Origin: Metallyticus violacea
Taxonomy: Eukaryota > Arthropoda > Insecta > Mantodea > Metallyticidae
Assembly (NCBI GenBank): GCA_030762175.1
Contig: CM060841.1
Coordinates: 9,352,001-9,416,000 of the forward strand
DNA: 64,000 bases
Reading direction: 5' to 3'
Both the position numbers and the translations under genes were made by a program. Below the pieces are notes generated by a model, which saw only the letters and a program-made list of their open reading frames with translations, did not search any database and had not been told where the DNA came from. This document shows, piece by piece, positions 11,785-21,370 of this stretch (positions within the stretch are counted from its first letter, which is position 1; each line of letters opens with the position of its first letter).

Positions 11785-12160
11785 ATGAAGTAGTAGTAGT
11801 ATTAGTAGTAGCAGTAGTAGTAATAGTAGTAGTAGTAGGAGTAGTAGTTATTTATAAAATATATTTGTTACAAATCTAGCTCATCCATATAGCAACAGGT
11901 CCTTGGGACCGTTAGTGCTTTCCCAAAATACTACGAAATATATTACACAAATTAACACAAACCAATATTTAACTCTAAAGAGAAAAGTAATGTGTGTAAT
12001 AATGAAATTAATAAATGACAATATATATAATAATAGAAAAAACATTCTAAAAATATATAAATAAAATAAACAGAAAAGAGAACTGGCCAAAGTAAATAAC
12101 ATACTCCAACACATATATGTACAAATAATTCCAAAAATATATAGACTGATGATCCTCTAC
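11785..12160 (-). mobile_element. LINE X 3' UTR with TAG/ACT triplet tail
   Basis: Read on the minus strand, 12160-11860 matches 61670-61940: shared blocks are ttgggaaagcact, acggtccca, and gatttgtaa followed by aatatattttataaataa. On plus, the sequence beyond the end (11785-11850) is an imperfect (TAG)n array, so the minus-strand 3' tail is (ACT/CTA)n. Other LINE X ends also finish in ACT-type triplets. No coding part remains. Confidence 0.75.
11790..11850. repeat. (TAG)n microsatellite, LINE X tail
   Basis: About 20 imperfect TAG triplets. It abuts the LINE X 3' end on one side and the SINE-B remnant on the other, so it is best read as a retrotransposon tail rather than an independent microsatellite. 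Confidence 0.85.
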
Positions 12161-12870
12161 CCCCCTTCACGATTGTCTGCCTCTTTCCATCTGAGTTAGC
12201 TCATTTTATTTAAAAATTTACCTACTCCCTCTTCCTCCGTCCGTCCGTCCTATATGTCAGCAAAGAATATTCGTACTGCTGAAATGGTTCGCACGCTTCC
12301 TTTTAGCATATTCATTAAAAAGGTTTAAGCTGGGTCAAATTACATGAAATACTGCTCAAACCATGCAACCTACGTAAAATTAGCAGAATTACTGGTGTCC
12401 TTTGACTGTAATGTAAAACTGCGACATAGAGGGAAGCCTTTCATCTTGAAATTGTTCATTCTTTCCACACCTCGGTATCCATGTGCAGTATTTTTTTAAT
12501 TCTCTATGTATCAGCTAATTCTGTACGCTCTCAAATGCCCATTGCCCATCAGAGGGAATTTGGGGTTTAGTAGAGGCAGCCTGTGTAGCTCGTCGATTTT
12601 CATGTAGTTTTTATCTTCTTTTAGGATGATCAGAAAAGGTCAGTTGAAATGCTTTTATTTCTTTTTAAATACACACGTTTAATAATTGTGCAGCATTTAT
12701 TCACGTAGAACCCCTCTGTACGGAAAGTATAACAAGTCAAAACAACTGAAAATGCTCTTGCACGCGCAATTAGCGAATAACACTCGAATGAAGCACATAG
12801 CTTTTAGAAATTGAATAACATATAACTAATTGTATATCTCTATATTGGCAGCAGGGTATTATTATTATTA
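12161..12870. other. No recognised gene
   Basis: Contains a short (CCGT)n run at 12235-12250 and otherwise unremarkable sequence. Confidence 0.5.
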
Positions 12871-13698
12871 CAGAGTGGAAAAAAAGTATTGAATCATTTC
12901 TCTTCACATTTGAAATTATAATTTTGACAATGTTAAATATAAAATTTAGGTATCCATTGTTGTTCATTTGTTGCTTGTGTATTTTGTCTCAATTGTTAGA
13001 TTTCCAAGTGCATTTTTGCTAAAAAATACCAGCCTATTTGTTGTAATTTTCTCAGTTTACATTGCAAAATACACTATAGATTCGTTTCTAGTTGAGACAA
13101 GATGGGCAAAGGAGTGTAATAAACGCCGCGGGAGAAAAGTGCTATTCCTTGCCATAGGCTCTAGAACAACATTTCATCAGTCTAACATTTCATGAGTACT
13201 AAAGAAATGCAGGGAGAAGGGAAATGTTGACCGGGTATAAGGAAGAGGCAGAAAAACGGCATCTACTCCAAAACAGGACAGGATAATAAAAATAATTTGT
13301 CTCAGTGATCGTTGGCTATCATCCTCAAAACTGAAAGACATGCGTTGACGTCTCAGTGACCAGTAGAACTAACAGAAGTAGGCTCCTTGAAACAGAATTT
13401 CCTGCCCATCGACCATAAAGAAACATAAAACAATGAGATAGAAGCAACTGCAGTGGGCAAAAGAGCATGCAGCATGTACAATAAAGATGGGGAATTGGTA
13501 GATTTTCAAATGAGTCTAAATTTAACATATTTAGAATAAATTAATGAACATATATAAAAATAAAAGGAATAACAATAATATCCTAACACATTTATGGAAT
13601 AATATAGAGAAAATAAAAACAATTAATAAAAAAAGTCAAAGATCCTAATGAAATTATTAAAGAGTTAAGGGATGATGCAATAAATTGTTCCACCACTG
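12871..13698 (+). mobile_element. Tc1-like transposon, internally deleted
   Basis: Inverted termini CAGAGTGGAA...GTATTGAATCAT (12871-12900) and its counterpart on the other strand, CAGTGGTGGAAC...ATTGCATCAT (ending 13698), are each next to TA (12869-12870, 13699-13700). A CAGTGGTGG-like end is typical of Tc1-family elements. At 828 bp it is about half the usual length; the C-terminal catalytic half is gone. Confidence 0.88.
13102..13540 (+). pseudogene. Tc1-family transposase, N-terminal half, degenerate
   Basis: From ATG 13102 the frames give MGKGKECNKRRGRKV, SNIS, VLKKCREKGNVDR, GRGRKTASTPKQDRIIKIICLSDRWLSSSKL, then WAKEHAACT. These are the paired-like helix-turn-helix, the GRKR-type hook and the second helix-turn-helix of Tc1-like transposases, and the WAKEH block that precedes the first catalytic Asp. 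Stops and frameshifts interrupt it. No DDE residues survive. Confidence 0.85.
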
Positions 13699-13839
13699 TA
13701 TATTAACAAAACATGAGTACTCAGTTGTGACTATTTTGCAAAATAATTTATTTAATATTTCTAAAGCTGTGTTGTGAATATCCCATTAAAAGTATAGAAC
13801 AGAGCATTGTACAATAATAAAGTTTTATGTAAAAAATGG

Positions 13840-15000
13840 CTTGAAGCCAAAGAAAAGTGACACAACAGTTATAAAGTTTATGAGGACTCTTTTTCAACTT
13901 CAGCGATTAAAAAGGAGCCACCGAATATAAACAGCACCGTGCCAACCTTGAAGATGACCCGCGTAAAGGATGTCGAAAAATTACAGCAGCATAATTTGTT
14001 GAACAGATATACGATATAGTACTAGATGACCAGTGAATTGAAGTGAATACAATTTCTGAGCTATAAGCACATCAAAATGTGTAGATTATATTTTACATGA
14101 AAAATTGCACAGTAAAAACTTTGGCGCTTACTCCAGGAGATCATAACCGTTCATGTGTGAAAATATTGCAACGGTTTGGTAGCAGAACCGAGTTTGTACT
14201 TATAACTGTGGTTAACACTTGGATTCACCATCACGCATCAGAGTCAAAACAGCGGACAGAAGCCGATTTTTCAGTGCCGAAGAAGCCAAATTGAGTTCCA
14301 TTTGTTGTCGGTCCTGGTTACCATACTTGCCTCCTACACCCAAGATCGCGGGTTCGAATCCGGCCAGGACGGATGGAAAAATCCTAAGTATGGCTTCCTT
14401 CGGAAGGGAAGTAAAGCCGTGGGCCCCGTGTCGTACATTTACGACACGAAAAAGAACCTCAAGTCTGAAAGAGAGGCCTCTGAGCAAAATTTGTCGGCCG
14501 TTTCACGCCCTGAATTGAATGGGACGCTGATGACCTGAGATGTTAAAGAGCGTCCATAAACAAATCCATCAAAAAAAAAAAAGTTTCATTTGTAGGAAAG
14601 TTTGTATCGTCCATTTTTGGGAAACTAAAGAAAGTTAACTAATAAATTTATGAATGGAGAGCAATGTTACAATTTTTATAAATAAACTTGAGAAAAGAGC
14701 CGGTTTGCAAAGAATAAAATACTTTTTCATGAAGACAATCCACTGGTTTTAGCGATGAAAAAATTGAGAGACAATGAAGTATGAATTGTTGAAGCATTCA
14801 CCACAATCCCCATGTGTGGCTCCCTCTGACTTCAACCTATAAACTCTCCCTCGTAAATAAACGTTTTTCATCAAAACAAAAGACGATTTGCAACTGTAGA
14901 GAAGTAGTTTGCAGATCTTCCGGAAAATCGCATCTGAGAGACGGGTTAATGGAATGTTAGCAATAAATGTATTGATCTTGTGGAAAATTAGTAAAAAATA
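13840..15000 (+). mobile_element. Mariner, heavily degenerate, interrupted by SINE-B
   Basis: Left part: VKFYEDSFSTSAIKKEP, then TWIHHHASESKQRTEADFSVPKKPN (14216-14294), matching the first catalytic region of mariners (DETWIHHYTPESK-like; the Asp is Asn in VVNTWIHH). Right part after the SINE: FHEDNPLV, CGSL, FADLPENRI and CIDLVEN. These align with the second-Asp and C-terminal parts of the mauritiana/cecropia type. Termini are not clear. Many stops. Confidence 0.85.
14306..14582 (+). mobile_element. SINE-B, complete copy in mariner
   Basis: Best-bounded copy of the family. GTTCCATTTGT (14295-14305) and GTTTCATTTGT (14583-14593) flank it, a 10-of-11 target duplication. Head: acceptor-like tcggtcctgg, B box gggttcgaatcc, ccaggacgg, so the 5' strand tcggtcctg can pair with a downstream caggaccga-type strand as in a tRNA. 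Body: cttcggaagggaagtaaagc, aagaacctcaag, tttcacgccctgaatt. End: gatgttaaagagcgtcc then an A12 tail. Confidence 0.93.
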
Positions 15001-15050
15001 CTTAATAAGTTTACTTGATAATTTAAAAACAGATTAACAGAATTCAGTAT

Positions 15051-15321
15051 TTTTTTTAAATAATGTTTAACGCCCGTTTTTACTACTGAAGCGGTGGACA
15101 CTGATGATACATGAGATGAAGTGAAATTGGGAAAGGAGTATTTTTTAACGAAGGAAATGTTCCAGGCCTAAGTTTAGGGTACCTCCCCGGCATTTGCCAT
15201 TTATGAGGATTGAGGAAAACCTGAAAAAAACTCAGTCAGGGAGGATGGTTCTGGTGGGATTCGAACCCCAGACCTCCCACTCTCGAGTCCGTGTCTTAAC
15301 GACCTCGGCCACCCATGACGA
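15051..15321 (-). mobile_element. SINE-A
   Basis: T run, tail (taacgcccgtttttactact), central block (ccaggcctaagtttagggt, catttgccattta) and tRNA-like head with B box at 15258-15270. It sits just beyond the mariner remnant. TTCAGTAT (left) and ATCAGTAC (right) give a weak 6-bp duplication. Confidence 0.9.
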
Positions 15322-15429
15322 TCAGTACATTTCTCAACAAGCCTATTAAAAGGAATAATTATATACTCATACACACAAAGATATAACCATATAGACCATT
15401 CTAACCTCTTGCCGATCTACATTCTCTAA

Positions 15430-18400
15430 TTTCATCCCCATTTACACACGCAAATGTAAAGTTCCCGGGAGATGGAATCTCATTAGTCATGGTGAAGGAA
15501 ACCTTCTAAGGGAAAGAGGCCTCAACAGAAAACCTCTGGTTCTCTGTTGGGGGTTTTTCGCGCTGGGCTGGAAGCCAGTCACATATAAAAAAATCTTTCC
15601 CAGAAATCTCACTTTGGTAAATTGGATGGATCAACTAGACGAAGACATTGGCTAAGTAAAAAAAGATAAAAGATTAGGGAGAAGTGGAAAATTTGACATT
15701 GGGACTTGGAATGTCAGAAGCCTAGGTAATAGAGAAAAAAGGGTTAATTATAGAATTGAAACAGAGAAACATAAATATAGCGGTAACTACAGGAACAAAT
15801 CAAAACAAAAAAGTTGAAAGGAAGAAAAGGGATAGATAAACATGTAGCTATTTATTCAAAGTACAACAAGCGACAAGGGCTGGCAAAAGTGTAGCTATTC
15901 TGTTTGATGAAAATGGAAAAATAAAATACAAAATTATAAATGAGAGGATAATTAATGTAAGATTAGATCAGAAAAAGGGAATTTAAATTTACTAATAATT
16001 GGGTTACATATCCCTGAACAGGAAAATAAAAACACTGAAGAAACAAATCAATTTTATGATAAACTATAGAAGACTGTAGATAAAATATAGTAAAACAGAC
16101 TATATGAAAATTGAAGGAGATTTAAATGCAAGGGTAGGAAAGTCCCCCATTACAAATGTATGTGGTATTTATGGGGAAGAAGTAATAAACGATGATGGAG
16201 CAAAATCGAAAAAGTTTGCAATATTTAATACTGTTAAAATCACTAATACATTATTTAAGAAGAAAGACATATAAATACCACAGGATTAAGGTCTTTAATA
16301 AACCATATAATAGTAAAAGAAAAACTAAAGACTAAATTAAAGTTACAACACTATATAGAGAGGCAGAATTATTGACAGATCACGTTTTGACAATCTCGGA
16401 AATCTATTTATTGCTTCATTGGAAAAACAGCACTATAAGTAAAAATGAAACAGAAAACCAAAGAGAGGAGGTATTTAAAATACCTATTACAGATGAAAGT
16501 ATATAAGATTTATTCCAGTATAGGATAACACAGAAATTAATGGAAGTTAACACTGAAATTGATTTAGAAAAAGAATACCAACAAATAAAAAGTATTTTAT
16601 TGAAAATAGCAAAAGAGGCAATTGGTGAAAAAAGAAGCCATAAAGAAACAAAGCCCCTAGATATTGGAATGAAGAAATACAGGCAGCAGTAAAAGCGAAA
16701 AAAGAAGCACGACTAAATATTCATAAACACCTAACAAAGAAGCTAGAGTGTAATACTAATTAAAACGGAATATAGTGAAGGAAAAATTAAATGAGTCACT
16801 TAAGTTCATGAATAGATTTTTACACTCATGGAACATGATATTTATTGAAGACAAAATATAACTTAGACAGTAATGACACACCTTAAATAAACAGAATGAG
16901 AAATAGCTAAATTACCATGTATCTCAGAAATGAATATTACAAAAATGTATTATATAATGACAGTATAATGATGTACAAAATGAAAAACAGAAGAAATAAC
17001 AGTAGAGTTAATGACAATAGAAAAAATGCAAAATGCTGTTAAAGAATTTAAAAAAAAAAAAAAAGAAAGCTTTAGGAAGAGACATCACAATAAAAGTAAT
17101 AAAGTACAAAGGACTGATGCTACAACTACGCGTATTACATTTATTTAATATGTGTTCCAAAAATTAAAGGAATTCCAAAAGAATGGGACATAGCTACAAC
17201 TATCTTAATATTTAAAAATGGACCAAGAAATGGATGCAGAAGCTATAGAGGGACAAGCTTATTAAATATAATGTATAAATATATGCAATGATCATTACCT
17301 CCAGACTAAACATTTTATATAATGTAAAAATTGGTGAGGAACAACGTGGGACATATGGATAAGTTTTTAAAATAAAATAAAAATAGAAAAACGAAGGGAA
17401 TATATCTAGGAAACATATATAACATTTGTTGACCTAGAAAAAAACCTTTTATAGACAGACGGCTTATTATTATGGAAAATATTATACGAAACATGATACA
17501 AAATACATTTAATAAAAGTCATAAAAAGCTTATATGTGGCTAAAATGATAATAAATGTAAATAACAAGTCGACAGAAGAAATAAACATAATTTGTGGTCT
17601 AAAACAAGAATGTAGTCTTCCTTCAATATATACGGAGGGTGCCAAAAATGTATGCACACTTTCATAGTAGATATCTATTTAACATATATCAATGTTGGAC
17701 CGAAAAACAACAGTAATGTGTAGTATGATGTTCTATAAACAGATGTGAGTCACAAAATGTAATGGTCTAATTGGACCATTCTTTTTTGATAGAACAGTAA
17801 CTGGCCCAGTGTACCTGAACGTGATACGCACATCCGTCTTACCAGCCATTCATACCCTCCATGGAAATGAGGAATTTTACTTCCAACAGGATGGTGCACC
17901 ACCACATTAGCACCGACATACGTGTGTGTGTACCTTAATGAAAACTTCCAAGGCACTGGATAAGACGAGAGTTTCCACCGCGTTCTCCGGATCTAACTCC
18001 GTTGGACTTCTACCTATGGGGAACTCTTAAGAATGTTGTATACCGTAGAAAACCAGCTACACTGACAGCACTTCGGGAAGAAATTGAAACGGCATGTGCT
18101 GCAATCGCTGAGGACACTTTCGCAAACGTTGCTCAATCAGTAGTTCAACGTACTCAGGAGTGTACCGAGGCCGATAGTGGGCATTTTGAGCAACTGTTGT
18201 AACTGTAAAAGTCTAAGCTGATTAGTGCTCATCATTTTCTGTTTGTGTGAATTCAGTTTTTTCTTTGGTTGAAGTGTGTATACATTTTGACACCCTCTGT
18301 ACACGGCATTCTTAAGAATTGATAAAGAGTGCACATAAAGAAATAGAGTTGAGATAGAATAGATCAGTAAATGCTTTTCTATTTGTAGATGATATAATAC

Positions 18401-19105
18401 TAATGTTGATAAGGAAGGCAGACTACAAAAATGAATATACCAATAAAATAATTAAATAAAAATATAATATGACAATTTCAAAGACCGAAACAAAAGTAAT
18501 GGCGTTCGGAGGTAAATCCCAATCAAAGCAAGTAAACAAGAAAAATAAAAGAACAAATATCACACTTTCAATATTTAGGCTTTGAGTCACCCATGAAGTA
18601 GATTAAGATGTTAATATAAAAATACAAAAGTTCCAAGCTGTGTGAATAAAAAATTAGAAATAACTTGAAAAATGAAAATGAAAAAAGACACACTTAAGAT
18701 TATACACAGCCATAACCTTCTTAGTTATTTTTATGCAAGTGAAGTTTGGAATGTAAAAAAAAAGGGAGAGAATAAAATTCAAGCAGCAGAAGTGTTTTTT
18801 TTTGTTTTTTTTTTTTTACGATTTTCCAAACGTTGTACAAAATAAGCTTGTATAAAAAACGAGGATATAAGAAAGAAATAAAAGTTCAGCCAATGTTACA
18901 AGAATTAGGGAATTATAGACATGAATGGATAAAGAAGGACAGAAGATATAACACCAAAAAATATATTGACATAAAATCCGAAAGAAATAAGATCAATTGG
19001 AGGACAAAATAAATAAATATAAAAATAACAAAATTACGAAACAAATTTGTGAGATCGGAACAGGCAGGCCTAATCCGTGATGGAAGAAGAAGAAGAAAAG
19101 TAAAG
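15430..19105 (+). mobile_element. RTE-like LINE (endonuclease-reverse transcriptase), dead, split by a DD41D mariner
   Basis: A recognisable 5' leader (tggtgaaggaaaccttctaa, gggtttttcgcgctgggctg) precedes the frame. Endonuclease: GTWNVRSL (15701), then RLAKV/LFDENGKI, GDLNARVG (16116-16139), ITNTLFKKK and HKY. Reverse transcriptase: CRSYRGTSLLN (17235), EEQRG, LETYITFVDLEK (17405), then after the inserted mariner FVDD (18382-18393, the catalytic YADD box as FVDD), ISKTETKVMAFGGK. The 3' end is GAAGAAGAAGAAG near 19083-19099, as expected for RTE-like tails. Frequent stops and frameshifts make it inactive. Confidence 0.88.
17633..18299 (+). mobile_element. DD41D (rosa-like) mariner, deletion derivative, inserted in LINE RT
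   Basis: Ends GAGGGTGCCAAAAATGTATG and the inverted counterpart (tacattttgacaccctctg) lie between TA dinucleotides (17631-17632, 18300-18301). It keeps the second-Asp region (FQQDGAPPH, 17888) and the C-terminus (FYLWGTLKNVVYRRKPATL, VAQSVVQRTQECTEAD, GHFEQLL). The N-terminal helix-turn-helix and first-Asp regions are deleted, as is a dozen bases between the second and third Asp. It lies between the LINE RT motifs FVDLEK and FVDD. Confidence 0.92.
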
Positions 19106-20170
19106 TTCAAGTATTCAGAGTCTGGATTAAATTGCCGAATTTCTCTTAAAACCATGCATTTGTATTATCTACGAAGTACGTCATCTGCTATTCCATGGTT
19201 TCATGCTCTACTGGGGTGAGAAGGTACAGCAATATAACAGTTTTTTTGTTCTAAGGGCTACCTTAAAATTTGAAAACCACTCCCTCCGCTATTTTCAACC
19301 CCTTGACAGGTGAAAAATTAGATTTCAGCTTCAAATGTTCAATCAATCTCTGGACCCAATTGCAGCATTATTCTTTAGAACCATGCAGACGTTTTTTGCA
19401 TTACAGCGCATCCCCTTTTCCTCATTTCATCCCCTGCGCGGTGTAGAGATAGCGAAAGGGATGGCAAATCAAATGTCCTCCTATCCCAATAAAGCAATTG
19501 CTACACGCTCTAGAATAGAAAATATTAACAGGAACATACACAGAGCCATGGACTGGCTTGCCCTCTATTTCAAGTGATTGCAGTTGTCAGTACAACTTCC
19601 TTTTGCAACAACCACAAATAAAGCTCAAAGTTAGGAGGTTAAGTGCCAAAACTGTTCGGCCTAACTTACATTTGGCGGTAAAGGAGAGAAAACAATGTCA
19701 CTTTTCAACAAGTTCACTGTTTAATTCAACACACTTTTCATATCCTTGAAATAAACTTTCTATGCTCTTAAAAAAATAGTCTGAACTTTTGCCTGCAATT
19801 GTTCTAAAAGCTTCCTTCCTTCATCTCGTTGACATCATTGATTCCGAATCCCTTTTTTCGAGGAATGTATGGAAATAAATTCGTGCTCATGCACTTTCTG
19901 GAAACGTATACCCATCGTCATATATTGAATACCAGATATTATATCAGGATTAGTGTGAGGAGGCCCCTTGTAATTCCTTGCTAAGGCCACATTGTTCGAT
20001 TAATCATCTATAAGATTTCTTCATTCTTCTGTCTACATCTTGTTTCTATTATTCTTTTCTTTCATTTTCTGTGCTTGCCTTTGTTTCTTTCCTTGCTTTC
20101 TTAAAAAATAACAGAAATGTCCATTTGCTTTGTTTTCAGGTAATTTATATTAATATATTCAGAGAAATTA
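19106..20170. other. No recognised gene
   Basis: Short ORFs without domains (for example 80 codons from 19335). No match to other repeats of the window. Confidence 0.45.
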
Positions 20171-20852
20171 CTGAGGGTGCCAAAAATGTATACACACTTT
20201 CACACTATTTAATATATTTCAAAGTTGGAATCCGTTATGCCTAACGTTGCTACAACAAATCGTTTGAACAGCGGAAAGCAATTTTGAAGTGATATTGGAA
20301 AACCGAGAATGTTATTGAAGTTCAACGGCAATGGAGATGTGTGTACGGAACTGCCAACGCGAGTAACAATTGCACGCATTTGAGATAAATTTGAGACTCA
20401 TGGTACCGTATGCAATGTTCACAAGGGCACATTTGGGAGACCTCACAGCTACAAGTCCCGCGCACTGGAAACAAGGCACTGGATAGGACGAAGAGGTCCG
20501 ATTGAGTTTCCACCGCGTTCTCCGGATCTAACTCCGTTGTACTTCTACCTATGGGGAACTCTTAAGGATGTTGTATACTGTAGAAAACCAGCTACACTGG
20601 CAACACTTTGGGAAGAAATGAAACGGCATGAGCTGCAATCGCTGAGGACACTTTCGTAAACGTTGTCAATCAGTAGTTGAATGTACTCACAAGTGTATCG
20701 ACGCCGATGATGGGCATTTTGAGCAACTGTTGTAACTGTAAAAGTATGAGATGATTAGTGTTCATCATTTTCTGTTTGTGTGAATTCAGTTTTGTCATGT
20801 TAACACAGTTTTTTCTTTTCTTGAAGTGTGTATACATTTTTGGCACCCTCTG
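20171..20852 (+). mobile_element. DD41D mariner, deletion derivative keeping both ends of the transposase
   Basis: TA-flanked termini (TA 20169-20170 and 20853-20854) like those of the 17.6-kb copy. It keeps an N-terminal DNA-binding region (KTENVIEVQRQWR, VYGTANASN, a GRP hook near 20437). At ggcactggatagg it jumps straight to the C-terminal part (third-Asp region, here LTPLYFYLWG with Asp changed to Tyr, then the same C-terminus). The first and second Asp regions are absent. It shares this junction with the copy at 52.2 kb. Confidence 0.92.
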
Positions 20853-20956
20853 TATATTGTATTTTTACTGGCTGAAGAGAGTGACCAGCTTTCTATTCGA
20901 CATATCATTAATTTGTGTTCCTAGGTTAATGCAATATTTATTATCGCTGAAAGCAT

Positions 20957-21370
20957 ATAAAGGATGTCCCAAATGTAAGTTAATGTAAATGTATAGTAAA
21001 GTAATCTTTTTTGTGTATTTATATTTAAACAGTGTTGGCAAAACTGTTCATTATTGTTTCAACATATTTAACCACAGAGTTCTTTGTTCGATAATAGCTA
21101 TTTATGTAACATGTTGCGAAACGTGGTTGACTTATGCATCAAACGTTTAATATTCATAATTTGATGTTGAACTGGCTTGTTAAAAATGTAATTAAAAACA
21201 GCGAGAGGGATATCCTTGCATTGAACCACTCGCTGGAAGTTGAACGAAAGATTTGAGGAAACAGGCTCAATAGAAGATCTACTTTGATCTAAAAATTCAA
21301 ACAGTGGATTGACCTAACACTGCTACTCCATATAATGAAAATATACAAACTTGTAGAAGAAATGAAATCT
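20957..21370 (+). mobile_element. Fragment of another mariner/IS630-type transposon
   Basis: Begins aaaggatgtcccaaatg, like the GG-TGTCCC ends of some rosa/IS630-type elements. It decodes around 21230-21270 to WKLNERFEETGSIEDL, the F-E-x-T-G-S linker common after the first helix-turn-helix of these transposases. No second terminus, no catalytic core. Confidence 0.5.

Noticed and set aside
11952..12170. 72- and 77-codon hydrophobic minus-strand ORFs, possible membrane proteins
   Set aside because: They lie in the AT-rich LINE X 3' UTR; hydrophobicity follows from base composition.
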